A stretch of 64,000 bases of DNA from assembly GCA_945910005.1 (NCBI GenBank), contig OX246749.1, positions 29,282,978 through 29,346,977 on the forward strand, written 5' to 3'. Below, in pieces: positions 1 through 10,980 of this stretch. The DNA is from Isoperla grammatica (Eukaryota > Arthropoda > Insecta > Plecoptera > Perlodidae). The number at the start of each line of letters is the position of its first letter. The stretch's first letter is position 1. The notes beneath the pieces were generated by a model. It searched no databases, was not told the origin of the DNA, and worked only from the letters and a program-made list of their open reading frames with translations. The translations under genes and the position numbers were made by a program.

Positions 1-402
1 GAACAATCAATATTGAGGTACTCTAGACTTTAACTTATAGTTTCACGGGAACAGTTCGCCGATCACTTAACACATATAACATAAATAACACACGCAACGT
101 TACAGGAACACAGTGCGCAGTCGGACAATTACTAACACTATTACTAATACTAACTAACAGTGCAGATCGCAGACCTACGCATTAGCTGTGCACTACGCAC
201 TCGCGTCCCAAACTCACACTGGCCTGTCCGTCCATCCCTACCCCCCAGTGTCCTCTTCACCGTCGCCCGAGGCCCGTAGAGGGCGGGCGCGGCAATATGA
301 GTGAGAAGACCGATGAATAATACACATTTGTATACATTTTGCTTTTATTTTATTGCACCATGTCAATGCCCGTCTACTGGATTTGTGTTTATGGCCGACG
401 AA
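1..402. other. unassigned sequence at window start
   Basis: No gene is recognised here. The stretch is unique-looking DNA with a short GC-rich part around 220-290 and no convincing splice-bounded coding exon. It leads directly into the 51-bp minisatellite. Confidence 0.4.
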
Positions 403-1075
403 TGGCCCACATGCACTTTGCCACCAGCTGTATGTGTGCTTGTGGCTCGCAAGTGGCCCACATGTACTTTCCCATCAGCTGAATGTGTGCTTGTGGCACA
501 CAAGTGGCCCACATGCACTTTGCCACCAGCTGAATGTGTGTTTGTGGCTAGCTAGTGGCCCACATGTACTTTTCCATCAGCTGAATGTGTGCTTGTGGCA
601 CACAAGTGGCCCACATGTACTTTCCCATCAGCTGAATGTGTTCTTGTGGCTCGCAAAGGGCCCACATGTACTTTCCCATCAGCTAAATGTGTTCTTGTGG
701 CTCGCAAGTGGCCCACATGTACTTTCCCATCAGCTGAATGTGTGCTTGTGGCTCGCAAGTGGCCCACATACACTTTGCCATCACCTGGATGTGTGCTTGT
801 GGCTAGCTAGTGGCCCACATGTACTTTTCCATCAGCTGAATGTGTGCTTGTGGCTCGCAAGTGGCCCACATACACTTTGCCATCACCTGGATGTGTGCTT
901 GTGGCTCGCAAGTGGCCCACATGCACATAGCCAACATGCCGATTTAGTCCTTATGGCCAACAAGTGGCCCAAATGCATATCACCATCTGTTGGTTTTGTA
1001 CTTATCGCCCACATGCGGGCCATTCTATGGATCGCATTTGTAGCTGTTTGCCACTAATGGCCCATAAGTGGCCAA
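403..1075 (+). repeat. 51-bp tandem minisatellite, about 12 copies
   Basis: Units beginning TGGCCCACATG recur every 51 bases (403, 454, 505 and onward) and become irregular after about 920. Because 51 is divisible by three, several frames stay open, giving a 17-residue repeat such as WPTCTFPSAECVLVARK. In that frame the unit variant GTGGCTAGCTAG adds stops, and neither start nor splice signals are convincing, so the open frames are judged a by-product of the repeat. It abuts the decayed mucin exon of locus L0 and may have replaced that exon's 5' half. Confidence 0.85.
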
Positions 1076-1096
1076 CATTTCGTGCTACTTGGGAGT

Positions 1097-1837
1097 GTGA
1101 CCACGGCGCTTACAGCAAGTAGTAATACTTCGACAACCGCGTCGACATCTGCCGTCACTACAACTGCTGCTGGTAATGTCACGACAGCTACCGCCACCAA
1201 TACAACTGCTGCTTATATAACTGCTGCTCAGACACTTTATTATGCTACAACTGCTACTCTCAATACAACGGCTGCTCTAACAGTTTCTAACACAACAGCT
1301 GCAACTGCAACTGCTGCTATAACAACTACTGTCATTACAACTGCTCCTTACACTACAACTGCTGCTTACACTACTTCAACAACTACTACAACTACAACTG
1401 CTGCTTCTACTACTGCTGCCCCTACTACAACTGCTGCTTCTACTACTGCTGCCCCTACTACAACTGCTGCTTCTACTACTGCTGCCCCTACTACAACTGC
1501 TGCTCCTGCTGCTACTACAACTGCTGCTGCTGTTCGTGCTGCTGTTGCTGCTACTACAACTGCTGCTCCTGCTACAACTACTACTGCTGCTGCTACTACT
1601 GCTGCTGCTGTTCGTGCTGCTGTTGATGCTACTACAACTGCTGCTCCTGCTACAACTACTACTGCTGCTGCTGTTCGTGCTGCTGTTGATGCTACTACAA
1701 CTGCTGCTACTACTACTACTGCTGCTGCTGTTCGTGCTGTATTTGATGCTTTTGCTGCAGCAGTAGCTGAATGATGATGCTCCTGCTGATACTGTTAGTA
1801 CTACAACTGCTACTTCAGTTGCTTTACTTAGATCAGG
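1097..1837 (+). pseudogene. locus L0: decayed mucin exon of the lectin family
   Basis: From 1097 the sequence closely matches the mucin exon of locus LA from about 44607: both read VTTALT..SNTSTT, then GNVTTA.ATNTTAAY, then long runs of TTTAAP/TTTAAA. The frame opened at 1082 closes at a TGA at 1772-1774. A shifted frame continues the Thr/Ala pattern to about 1836, where TCAG precedes GTTAAAC. The 5' part of the exon (the Asp/Ser-rich start seen in LA) is absent and a minisatellite lies there instead. No sushi or C-type-lectin exon was found nearby. In the intact relatives the product would be an O-glycosylated extracellular stalk. I infer a pseudogene or exon relic from family duplication; a rapidly evolving real exon cannot be excluded. 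Confidence 0.65.
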
Positions 1838-2346
1838 TTAAACAGTTCATTGCCGTGCGGGCAACAGATTTAAGGGGTAAGCATAATGTATGCATTTTTC
1901 TTTGGAGTTCAATATCTCCTAACATAAGAACTAATATAAAACCATTATTTGATCAAATTTGTTAAACATTATTAATATTAGTATGAAATCCGTTAAACGT
2001 GTATTTCTACGACGCCATCAAAATTATGTTAAATAAATGGAAATTTCAAACGCACACTAAAAGAAGAAACTGATTTGTACGTTCCGTTGGCATTTAATTT
2101 TAAATTTTTAAATTTTTTATTGTCTTTCACCTCAAATGCATATTGTTTGACATTTTTAATAACATGTTTTGTAAAAATAAAATCTTACTTTTGATCCCAC
2201 CAAGACAAAATTTTTATTTCATTCGTCCTTACAATGCATTGATTTATATTTTTTTTATTTATTACCATTATGGAATAATTGTAGATATGTATGTAACATC
2301 ATGCCCTTTTAGTAGCTCGAAGCCCAGCCGCACGCTCGACGCTTCA
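1838..2346. other. AT-rich non-coding stretch
   Basis: AT-rich sequence between the L0 relic and the 90-bp-repeat element. Only short chance open frames are visible and no element termini are recognised. Confidence 0.4.
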
Positions 2347-3222
2347 ATAGACCTTTTTCAGAATTGATCTAGGACCCTTAGATAGATCACGGCCCTCTAG
2401 ATCTGCAATGACAACAATGCACAACAGGCAAAAATACACCTTAACAAACTATCAAGGACCCTTAGATAGAGCTAATCACGACCCTCTAGATCTGCAATGA
2501 CAACAATGCACAACAGGCAAAAATACACCTTAACAAACTATCAAGGACCCTTAGATAGAGCTAATCACGGCCCTCTAGATCTTCAATGACAACAATGCAC
2601 AACAGTTTAAAATACACCTTAACATAACTATCAAGGACCCTTAGATAGAGCTAATCACGACCTCTAGATTTTCAATGACAACAATGCACAACAGTTTAAA
2701 ATACACCTTAACAAACTATCAAGGACCCTTAGATAGAGCTAATCACGGCCCTCTAGATCTTCAATGACAACAATGCACAACAGTTTAAAATACACCTTAA
2801 CATAACTATCAAGGACCCTTAGATAGAGCTAATCACGACCTCTAGATTTTCAATGACAACAATGCACAACAGTTTAAAATACACCTTAACAAACTATCAA
2901 GGACCCTTAGATAGAGCTAATCACGACCTCTAGATTTTCAATGACAACAATGCACAACAGTTTAAAATACACCTTAACATAACTATCAAGGACCCTTAGA
3001 TAGAGCTAATCACGACCTCTAGATTTTCAATGACAACAATGCACAACAGTTTAAAATACACCTTAACATAACTTTCAAGGACCCTTAGATAGAGCTAATC
3101 ACGGCCCTCTAGATCTTCAATGACAACAATGCACAACAATGAAAAATGCTCCTCAACATGATCATCAATGACCCTTAGATAGAGCGTATCACGGCTTGCT
3201 AGATCAGTTCTGAAAATCATCT
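2347..3222. mobile_element. element with ~88-bp internal repeats, copy 1
   Basis: About ten tandem copies of a unit containing AGGACCCTTAGATAGAGC, TAATCACG(G)CC, TCTAGAT and CAATGACAACAATGCACAAC. The block is bounded by TTTCAGAATTGATCTAG at the left and TAGATCAGTTCTGAAAAT at the right, which are imperfect inverted repeats. A second copy with the same borders lies at 42906-43702. Shared borders around an expandable repeat core indicate a non-autonomous DNA element rather than a plain satellite. No coding capacity is seen. Confidence 0.75.
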
Positions 3223-3493
3223 ATTTCCCCTACTTTCAGTCATCTTTCACGAAACACGTTTTGGCGTGATGCAGTGTTATTTATATTAGTTACAAGCTCC
3301 CCGAGCCTCAAAAAACTAAAACCAATACTAGATCGCCTAATTATCACTACAGACATAAATCTTGCTATAGGCACCGTATGTTAGTACATGCAACGCTATA
3401 CGTGACCAAATTTAACAACTTATCGGTGAAGATTGCATTCCGAGGTTAAATATTATTATGAACAATCTTCTTTTTCTGTTTTTTTCCCCTCTC

Positions 3494-3547
<54 letters not shown>

Positions 3548-4390
3548 TGTTGTTTTGTTGTTTGTTAGCCTCCTGATGGCACTATACGGGCTTTATAGTC
3601 TTGACTAAAAATTTTGAAAGCCGTATTTAATTAAACAATTTTCACAATTTGCCACTATTATCAACATAGTAAGAACGACGCTAGGTCATCGGAAAGTTGC
3701 GCGACATTGCCACTTGAGCGCTTCATTCGTTTTCACTAGCGCGCTCAGTGGTGGAGTGGAAACTTGGTGCCTACAAGTTTCTTATCTTTGAATGTAGTAG
3801 TGTGCCGCTTGCTTGTACCGTAGATAAACAAGGCAGTGGAATAAACAAACACAAGATAATGATATGGGCGTCCAAGGCGCGACTTTCTGCCGCTCGCAGC
3901 GCTAGCAGCAACGAAAAGTCCAACTCAATCTTTTCATCTCGTTTTCTCAATTCCACTTCTCAATGGTTTATATTTAAAAATGTATAAATTTAAGTCATCC
4001 ATTGTAGTAATGTTTTACAAGGTTTGTGATTGACGATAGTTTTGCCATTAGATACAAAATAAACACATTGTAATTTGACAGTAGACAGTTGACTTACACC
4101 ACGGTATACCATGGAATTAATTACAAAGTTGGACCTTTTAGGCTAGGTGCTGCAACCTACTTCAGCTTTGACCTGAGACGCCCTTCATGTTCTGTGGCTT
4201 CATATCTCTGTCTCATATTTTGACAACGATGCTAACCGAGAGAATGAAAGAAGATAGTATAACCACATATCAATTAGTATTCCGAAGGCAGACAACTGAA
4301 AGACCTTGCTTTACTAGACTCACAGTTTTGGAAGACATTTATTTATTTGTTTGTATGTTTGTGTGTTAGTTTGTTTGTTTGTCTCCATAT
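3223..4390. other. non-coding stretch with (GTT)n tract
   Basis: A (GTT)n microsatellite occupies about 3495-3565. The remainder is unique-looking. A short block near 4195-4245 (TCTCATATTTTGACAACGATG and GCTAACCGAGA) resembles the 3' part of the tRNA-related SINE at 9013-9192 and is probably a fragment. No gene recognised. Confidence 0.4.
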
Positions 4391-4394
4391 TTAG

Positions 4395-4705
4395 GCTACT
4401 AGCAACACCAAAAGACAACAATGAAACAAATGAATTGAATCGATGGACAAACAACAAGCTGTAAAAAAATAATTTCTTCTGATTTTGGAAAACAATACAA
4501 AAAACAAACAAATACACATACAAAACTTTCAATTAGTCGTTGTCCATCATTGAAAGTTATAAATTGTGAGCAGTTACTATTGCTACTTTTGTTTTTATTT
4601 GTATAGTTGCAATTTTATTTTTTTGACAGCTGATTGTTTGTCCATCAGTTCAGTTCATTTGTTCCATTGTTGTAGTCCGGATGTGACGTCAGTTGCGGGT
4701 TCCCT
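4395..4705. mobile_element. MITE family 'GACGTCAGTTGCGG', copy 1
   Basis: Contains AACAAATGAATTGAATCGAT near its start and the complementary AATTCATTTGTTCCATTG near its end, followed by GTCCGGATGTGACGTCAGTT and GCGGGTTCCCT. The same arrangement occurs at 35960-36258 and, inverted, at 39395-39692. The three copies differ by substitutions and small indels. No coding capacity; interpreted as a non-autonomous terminal-inverted-repeat element. Confidence 0.7.
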
Positions 4706-4977
4706 GTGCAGATATTTCTCATAGTTTGAAACTCCAACCCCTAGTTCTGTGACTACCGCCCAGTGTATTAAATAATGTGACTGATAATAAATAATTAAAT
4801 ATGAAAGGAATAAATATGATATGATTGTAGGGTTGTCACGGGGGTAAGGGGGGTCATATAGCGAAGTAGCAAGGGGGCGTCAAACTAAGGGAATCTCAAG
4901 TCCACCAACAAATCCTGTACTTAACTAGACACTTGACTGTGCATGCGGACCTAGATGAGACGCGGTACTTTCAAGTT

Positions 4978-5340
4978 CAACTTGATCTCCACCTAGCGGA
5001 GGCTCGTCGAACTTGAGAGCAAATAATAATAATAATTTTTCGTAGGAATACCCGTTATAGGGTGCACACTAGCTTTACCTGATGTGCCCCTCTTCAGGTG
5101 ACTAACTAGGTTATTAGGGTGTTTGGATAGTTGGGAAGGAATGTCCGAGGGCTGATAGTATGACTCAATCCCAGCATTCGCTTTAACGACTGAGGAAAAC
5201 CTCGGAAAAAACCTTCAGTCATGACTGCCGGTGGCCGGAATCGAACCGGCGACCTTCCGAATTAGAGTCTCGCGTCTTACCGCTGAGCCACCTCTATCGG
5301 TGAGAGCTAGAAAAGCCTCCGCTAGGTGGAGATCAAGTTG
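4978..5340. mobile_element. MITE with ~25-bp terminal inverted repeats, holding a SINE
   Basis: The left end CAACTTGATCTCCACCTAGC and right end GCTAGGTGGAGATCAAGTTG are exact reverse complements, and both extend into the GGAGGC / GCCTCC core. The interior is almost entirely occupied by a minus-strand tRNA-derived SINE (5026-5302). Related GGAGGCTCGTCGAACT motifs recur near 11990, 12535 and 48900-48960. Confidence 0.75.
5026..5302 (-). mobile_element. tRNA-derived SINE family 1, copy a
   Basis: On the minus strand a tRNA-like head begins near 5302, with an A-box-like TGGCTCAGCGG and a B box GGTTCGATTCC about 40 bases on. It is followed by a body containing GGTTTTCCTCAGTCG and GAATGCTGGGATTGAGTC, and an AAT-repeat tail near 5026-5040. 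Further copies lie at 14845-15065 (+), 32655-32825 (-) and 40336-40624 (-). The head would act as an internal RNA polymerase III promoter. It is inserted inside the MITE at 4978-5340. Confidence 0.85.
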
Positions 5341-5439
5341 ACCTCGGCGTACTTTTCGTAAGGTTTTTCGAAAGCTGTGCACTGGTCGATGCACATTCTT
5401 CGGCAACGGTAGTTTTCGGAACTTTTGGACAGATTTGTA

Positions 5440-5700
5440 GGGGAGGCATACAACAAACGACTACACTGCAGCGCTGCGAGCGTTCCGGCCACTGAGCACT
5501 GGCTGCTAGAAGTCACCGAAAACCCCTCTAGAAGCCAGTGCACTAATTATTATTGGAAAAATATACATAGATTCCAAAGAAGTCAAATAATTTTACAATG
5601 ATTTGGAAATTCTTCTTGTTGAAAGTTGTGTGTGTCCAATATTCAGTGAGTGTTGGCCGGATCGCTCGCAACGCTCTCTGTGCACTTGCTACGCCTCCCC
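5440..5700 (+). mobile_element. MITE family GGGGAGGC, copy 1 (intact)
   Basis: Starts GGGGAGGCATACAACAAACG and ends CTTGCTACGCCTCCCC. The 260-bp body carries CTGCAGCGCTGCGAGCG and a TGTCCAATATTCAGTGAG segment. Copies at 11798-35582 (interrupted) and 50614-50871 (inverted) share the whole body, so this copy defines the uninterrupted structure used to read the nested insertions downstream. Confidence 0.8.
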
Positions 5701-6150
5701 ATAGATGCCCTCGCTCGCTTATCAACGCGTTACACAGAGCGTTTTCCTAGTATATTATCGTAGAGTGAGTGATATAGGGTAGAGTCAGTAGAAGTTCGCC
5801 AAGCGACGCGATGACGGAGTGTTCGGCTGTCCTCGTATATCTTCGGCGCGAGGTAGCCGACCAATCAGGCTCCGTCATTGCTTCACTTGGTGAACTTCTA
5901 CTACCTGACCAAAGTATTTTGGGCAGCATAAGACGCGGTAGACAAACTGCCGATTGCGTTGCAACTCTACCCTATTTAACTCACTCAACTGTTAGAGATC
6001 AGATAAGGGTTTCGGACCGCACGGCATACCGTTTTCAACACGGGCCAGTCCAAGCAGGCCAAAAGTGTTTCAGTTAGTTTTGGACCGACCGTACCCGCGG
6101 GCGGTAGTTTTTGAAACGTTTAGTCAGAGATGTCGTGGATGTAAGAGGCA
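5701..6150. other. unassigned stretch with a local inverted repeat
   Basis: Contains GGGTAGAGTC..AGTAGAAGTT near 5777 and AACTTCTACT..CTACCC near 5893-5975, with GCGATGACGGAGTG opposite CTCCGTCATTGC. This suggests a further small fold-back element at about 5755-5985. The open frame across it is a product of the symmetry; no gene is recognised. Confidence 0.45.
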
Positions 6151-6154
6151 CTCT

Positions 6155-6590
6155 AAGTAAGTAAATAAATTCACATTTAGAGTCTACCCCCTCAGTAACA
6201 AGACTGATTTTCAGTGGGGAACTTTAATTTAAAGTGACTAAACTAACCCTGTAGGCTCCAAACACCATCGACGAGTGAGTGATAACCAATCAAAGATCTA
6301 TAAGTCAAATATAAAACACATGAATCAGTGATTGGACAGTGCGAACGATCACCGGCGGACAAATGCCAGAATCAACAAGGCCGATTCAGAACAACTTAAA
6401 ATTTATTGAGTGCTTCGTTGATAGAACAGCTCCAAACTCATCGTTTACTTATTCCTAAGACAAGAAGTGATAGAATTGAATCCGTATTAGAAGTTAAAAA
6501 ACTTCTACCTACAGCGGGATTTGAACCCGGGAATTTCTGCATTAAAAGCAGGGATGCTAACCACTGGACCAACGAGCCACCCTGCATGCT
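6155..6590 (-). mobile_element. tRNA-derived SINE family 2, copy a
   Basis: The minus-strand tRNA-like head runs from about 6585 to 6510: GGTGGCTCGTTGGTCCAGTG, TTAGCATCCCTGC and the B box GGTTCAAATCCCGC. The body is shared with 38135-38560 over about 350 bases (for example CAATCAAAGATC, GGCCGATTCAGAACAAC, TTTATTGAGTGCTTCG). A fragment of the tail lies at 60455-60545 in the opposite orientation. Confidence 0.8.
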
Positions 6591-7495
6591 TATCAACGTG
6601 TCCGCACACGGAGCGTTTTCCTAGTAAATTAGAACTAGTGGAACCTCGGTCCTTTTACAGATAAAGAACACAAAATAACATCCGGCGTATGACGCTAATG
6701 CGCGAAAACTCCTCTACATTGCGTGGTTGGTCAAATAAATAACGCTGATAACAATATTGTTTTAACAATAGAGACTGGATTGAAATCTATTATTATTATC
6801 ATTATAAAATAACAATTAATTTCTATGCATTTCAATCTAACTTTTATGCCCTCTATTCTATCGGTGAAAAGGGTATTTCTTTTCACACTTTGATCAGTGC
6901 TTTTATTACATTTTACCTCGGTAACATTTCAACAGATTTTGTTAGCTCGTCGCTTATTGGTCAGAATTGTCGTGCGTCACGACCGACACTGGATGGTTCC
7001 TATAGAAAGGGTGTGAAGGCTTAAAGAAAATATTAGTTGTTCCGCTGTTGTTGTGGTGTACATAGCTGCAACATGGATTCAAGTGTTCTGTTCTTCTACA
7101 TAGGCAGTATGCTGGTAAGTTACTTTGTGTTAAGACTGTGCGGGCACGGTTTTTCAGTTTTCTAAAATATGTACAACGTACCCTAGTTAAGCTTGTAAAT
7201 AGAAACCAGAACTTCTGAAAGTTACAAAATAATTTTTTTCGTAATTTTAATTGTACCGGTACCGTAGATATTGCTAGATGCACGCCGCTTCATTCAAAAC
7301 ATAACTTCGCCCAGAAATACACATTTGTGATAGCCAACGTTTATTGTAGTTAATGTACATACTTTGTTCTAGGACTTGAGGAATTTTCAGTTCGTTATCC
7401 TAAATGGTATGTGTGCTATGATTTTTCTCATCTACCGGTACAAAAGAGCTATTTTGTACCGGTAGATGAAAAGGGTCAGGGTCAGGGGCCAAGGA
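6591..7495. other. unassigned non-coding stretch
   Basis: AT-rich DNA with chance open frames only. A short perfect inverted repeat built on TCTACCGGTACAAAA lies at about 7432-7468. No gene recognised. Confidence 0.4.
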
Positions 7496-7502
7496 AGATT
7501 CA

Positions 7503-7905
7503 GGGTATAGATCTACGTCAAAAACCCATACAAAAGTTTCTTTTTTTAATTATATCTCAAGATTGAAACACAAAATCGAAAATCTGAAAAATAACAGCGC
7601 TGTGGTTTAATAAGCCCTACAGACTGAATAATACGTACATGTATTTAAAATTATAATCATTATGGCTGTGATAATTATTTCTTAAAATTAATAAGGAAAC
7701 AAGTATCACAGTCATTCTGATTATGGTAAATCCATTTATCATTCAGTGTGTAGGGTTTACCAAACCACAGCGCTGTGATTTCTCAGATTTTCGATTTTGT
7801 GTTTCAATCTTGAGATATAATTTTTTTTTTTTTTTTATATATCTGCTCCCTGTGTCCAACAATGAAAATTGTCTGTGGTTTTTGACGTAAAGATAACCTT
7901 TGCTC
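7503..7905. mobile_element. long-TIR MITE 'CTACGTCAAAAACC', copy 1
   Basis: The left arm (ATCTACGTCAAAAACC, then ATATCTCAAGATTGAAACAC, AAAATCGAAAATCTGA, ACAGCGCTGTGGTTTA) is mirrored by the right arm (AAACCACAGCGCTGTG, TCAGATTTTCGATTTTGTG, TTCAATCTTGAGATATAA, GGTTTTTGACGTA). Arms are about 130 bases. The element has no coding capacity. A second copy follows within about 15 bases and a third lies at 45708-46388. Confidence 0.85.
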
Positions 7906-7917
7906 TTAAGAGTTAAG

Positions 7918-8281
7918 GGTATATCTACGTCAAAAACCGCAGAACATTTTCATTTTTAAATCATATCTCAAGAATGGAATTCGAAATCGAAAATCTGAAT
8001 CAACAGCGCACTGTGGTTAAGTAAGCTCTACAAACTGAATGCTCTTAGTTGTGCCTTACATTATAATCGGTTTACGGTTTTTATATCTAACTAATTTTAT
8101 TACTAATGATCGATTTAATTATCACTATAACCACGCTTATGGTTGTAATATATAATTTAGTCTGTAGGGCTTACCAAAACACAGTGCGCTGTTGATAAAG
8201 ATTTCGATTTTGTGTTGCAATCTTGAGACACATGATTGTTAAATTAAAATTTTTTACGGTTTTTGACGAAGAGGTACCCTT
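7918..8281. mobile_element. long-TIR MITE 'CTACGTCAAAAACC', copy 2
   Basis: Same arm organisation as the element at 7503-7905 with about 15-20% visible divergence: ATCTACGTCAAAAACCGC at the left and ACGGTTTTTGACGAAGAGG at the right. The two copies are adjacent and direct, as if one inserted beside the other or the unit duplicated. Confidence 0.8.
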
Positions 8282-8339
8282 CGCTCTTAAGGGAATGGGT
8301 AATAAAAACGCGAAAAATAAATGTTTTGTATTATACCAC

Positions 8340-8600
8340 GAGACCGTTTACACATGTTGAAAAATTGATTCTGATCCTGCCTATGGTTTTGTATCAGCTA
8401 CACAATGGGTTTAAAAAGTTAAAAAAAAAAAAAAAAATTTCAATCGTTATTTTAGTTCTTTGGTAATTATGAATTATAAAATTATAATAAAATAACAATC
8501 TTAACGAAAATAAACTGTGAATGTTTTTAAACCCATTGTGTAGCTGACACAAAACTAAAGACAGGACTAGAATCACTTTTTCAATATTTGGAAGCGTTCT
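8340..8600. mobile_element. small fold-back sequence
   Basis: TGAAAAATTGATTCTGATCC and GTATCAGCTACACAATGGGT near 8357-8411 are mirrored by ACCCATTGTGTAGCTGAC and GGACTAGAATCACTTTTTCA near 8530-8582. Arms are about 65 bases and imperfect. Probably another MITE; no duplication at the ends was established. Confidence 0.55.
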
Positions 8601-8647
8601 CATGACATAATAAAAAACATTAATGTTTAGCAGTTTTAATTAAGGTT

Positions 8648-8985
8648 GCCCAACGACATCGATTAATCGATTAATAATCGATGTCAATCCAAATTTTTTT
8701 ACACCGATTTTGTACAAAAAATAATAATAATAAAAATAATCTGTACTCCGCTCGTCGACAAGTTTACAACACAATATCAACTAAACCAGAAGGTTTTGCG
8801 ATGAATAAGAAACGTTTTTGTTGTTTTTCTTTTTAGTTTTTACATTGTTCAAGGAATTTTTTTTTTCGATATCGATTATTTCAGGTTTGATGTCGATGTC
8901 GAGAAATTTCCGACATCGCGATGTGACATCGATGTTTTGATTTCGATGTCAATGTTGTAATTTAGCATCGATGGGCAACCTTAGT
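8648..8985. mobile_element. MITE with GGTTGCCCA termini
   Basis: Begins TAAGGTTGCCCAACGACATCG and ends ATCGATGGGCAACCTTA, with an interior rich in (A)TCGAT motifs. The matching ends with no coding capacity indicate a non-autonomous element. Confidence 0.7.
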
Positions 8986-9012
8986 TTTAATACCCATGAT
9001 GATGACAATTGG

Positions 9013-9192
9013 GGTTTAACGTCTCATATTTTTACAACGAGGCTAATCGAGACGATGTGTGGGTGATTATGAGGATGATAAAACGCCACAATATTATATC
9101 CGCATGCCCAAGCCAGGATTCGAACCTGAAACGCAGAGACCGCGGTTTACTAGATCAACGCCTAATCGACTGCGGCCAACTGCGCTGGCTTA
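9013..9192 (-). mobile_element. tRNA-derived SINE family 3
   Basis: On the minus strand the head reads GCCAGCGCAGTTGGCCGCAG, with the B box GGTTCGAATCC about 50 bases later and an interior ACCGCGGTCTCTGCG. The 3' end, read on the plus strand as GGGGTTTAACGTCTCATAT, recurs at 45990-46050 and in degraded form at 31930-32110. The tRNA resemblance and shared tail support a SINE rather than a functional tRNA gene; no clean acceptor stem is seen. Confidence 0.7.
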
Positions 9193-9329
9193 GTTACTAC
9201 ATTCTGATAACTGATAATAACCTATTCCAAGACTTATTTTTATTCATCAATTGCAATAAATTCTGTGATTTTTCAAATAAAATTTATAGATTTTTAAAAA
9301 TAAATAAATCATATTTTTTTTATTATGAA

Positions 9330-10980
9330 AATTTTGGATTGTAGACCAAAACTAAAAATTGAGACCGTTATATATTTTCCCCAAAAGTGTGTTCTTTTGT
9401 GTGTGTAAATTTCACACATCTTAACATATTTTTGTCACTCGAATGCAAGAGAAACTAGAAATTAATCAAATATCCGGGACTCATAAAACCTCCCTTGCGT
9501 CGTTGACAAGTATGAATTTTGAAACTTCTCTAAACAAAGGTACCATTATTCTTCACATTAAGATAAAAAAAAAAAAATTGTTTTCATTAAATTAAATTTG
9601 TATTATTTGAAAAATAGCTATCAATGAGAACAAAGTCCCCATTTGATTATATTAAGATAAAACTATTAGTGTCCTCAAACTGAGACATTGGCATCTGAGG
9701 GCTAAGGTAGTACTATAGCAAGGGCTCGAATTTGAAACTATTTTAAACTATGGGCGAGTAAGAACATTCGAATTGCCAATTATTATAGATGAAGAAACTC
9801 AAAGATCAATAATTAATTACAGCTTCCCGAGAATTGCACGCAGGAGCACAACTGCCAGCTGTCTGTCAATAAATAAAATCTGTGTTAAAGTTTCACTCTA
9901 ACATTTTATCAGGATTTTCGCGGCTTGATAAAAATCCTCTTAGCCCTCACAGACCCCTCGTCCATGTCCACGTCCCACGTCCCACCTCCCACGTCCACGT
10001 CCCACGTCCCACGTCCCACGTCCCACGTCCCACGTCCCACGTCCCACGTCCCACGTCCCACGTCCCACGTCCCACGTCCCACGTCCCACGTCCCACGTCC
10101 CACGTCCCACGTCCCACGTCCCACGTCCCACGTCCCACGTCCCACGTCCCACCTCCCACGTCCACGTCCCACGTCCCACGTCCCACGTCCCACGTCCCAC
10201 GTCCCACGTCCCACGTCCAAAGTCCCACGTCCCACGTCCCACGTCCCACGTCCCACGTCCCACGTCCCACGTCCCACGTCCCACGTCCCACGTCCCACCT
10301 CCCACGTCCCACGTCCCACGTCCCACGTCCCACGTCCCACGTCCCACGTCCCACGTCCCACGTCCCACGTCCCACGTCCCACGTCCCACGTCCCACGTCC
10401 CACGTCCCACGTCCCACGTCCCACGTCCCACGTCCCACGTCCCACGTCCCACGTCCCACGTCCCACGTCCCACGTCCCACGTCCCACGTCCCACGTCCCA
10501 CGTCTACGTCCACGTCCCACGTCCCACGTCCCACGTCCCACGTCCCACGTCCCACGTCCCACGTCCCACGTCCCACGTCCACGTCCACGTCCACGTCCAC
10601 GTCCACGTCCACGTCCACGTTTGACGAGACCAATATTTGTATTTCAATATAGTCAAATGGGGACCTTGGTTCTCATTGAACGCTGTTTAAAAAAAATACT
10701 TTATGTAAGAAAAACCATTGCGTTTTTTTTTTTTTTTTGCCTCTTTGTGACGAATAATAATACATTTGTTAAAGACGTTTCAAAATTCATACTTGCAAAC
10801 GACGTTGAAAACAAGAGAGGTTTTATAAATCACGGAAATTTCTAGTTTCTCTTGACGCATTTGCGACGAAACTATGCAAAGATGTGTAACATTTTGAAAA
10901 AAAAAAAACTTTTGGGAAATATATTATTGTGGTCTCAATTTTTGGTTGAGAAACCTAGTATACAATCTAAAATTCTAATA
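9330..10980. mobile_element. fold-back element with a (CCCACGT)n core
   Basis: Left and right flanks of the satellite core are extended imperfect inverted repeats of about 330 bases. ATTGAGACC, CATCTTAACATATTTT, AGAGAAACTAGAAATT, ACAAGTATGAATTTTGAAAC and GTCCCCATTTGA on the left correspond in reverse to TCAAATGGGGAC, TTTCAAAATTCATACTTG, AATTTCTAGTTTCTCTTG, AGATGTGTAACAT and GGTCTCAATTTT on the right. No protein-coding capacity outside the repeat is credible. I interpret it as a fold-back DNA transposon whose loop is an expanded heptamer satellite. Confidence 0.75.
9957..10622. repeat. (CCCACGT)n heptamer satellite
   Basis: About 660 bases of near-perfect CCCACGT units. They are broken at intervals by CCCACCT and CCACGT variants, and the array ends in a run of (CCACGT) hexamers at about 10575-10620. 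The heptamer makes all three frames on each strand open over long distances (PRPTSHV / DVGRGTW repeats). These are not believed to be proteins, since the open frames are forced by the unit. Confidence 0.95.

Noticed and set aside
403..1075. CRISPR-like array (regular repeats)
   Set aside because: Units are contiguous without unique spacers, and the genome is eukaryotic.
5220..5302. Functional tRNA gene on the minus strand
   Set aside because: The head is the start of a repeated SINE with a common body and tail in four copies.
9882..10845. Long open frames of 184-306 residues in several frames on both strands (PRPTSHV and DVGRGTW repeats)
   Set aside because: They are forced by the CCCACGT heptamer, which leaves every frame free of stops; no start, splice or composition evidence outside the repeat.
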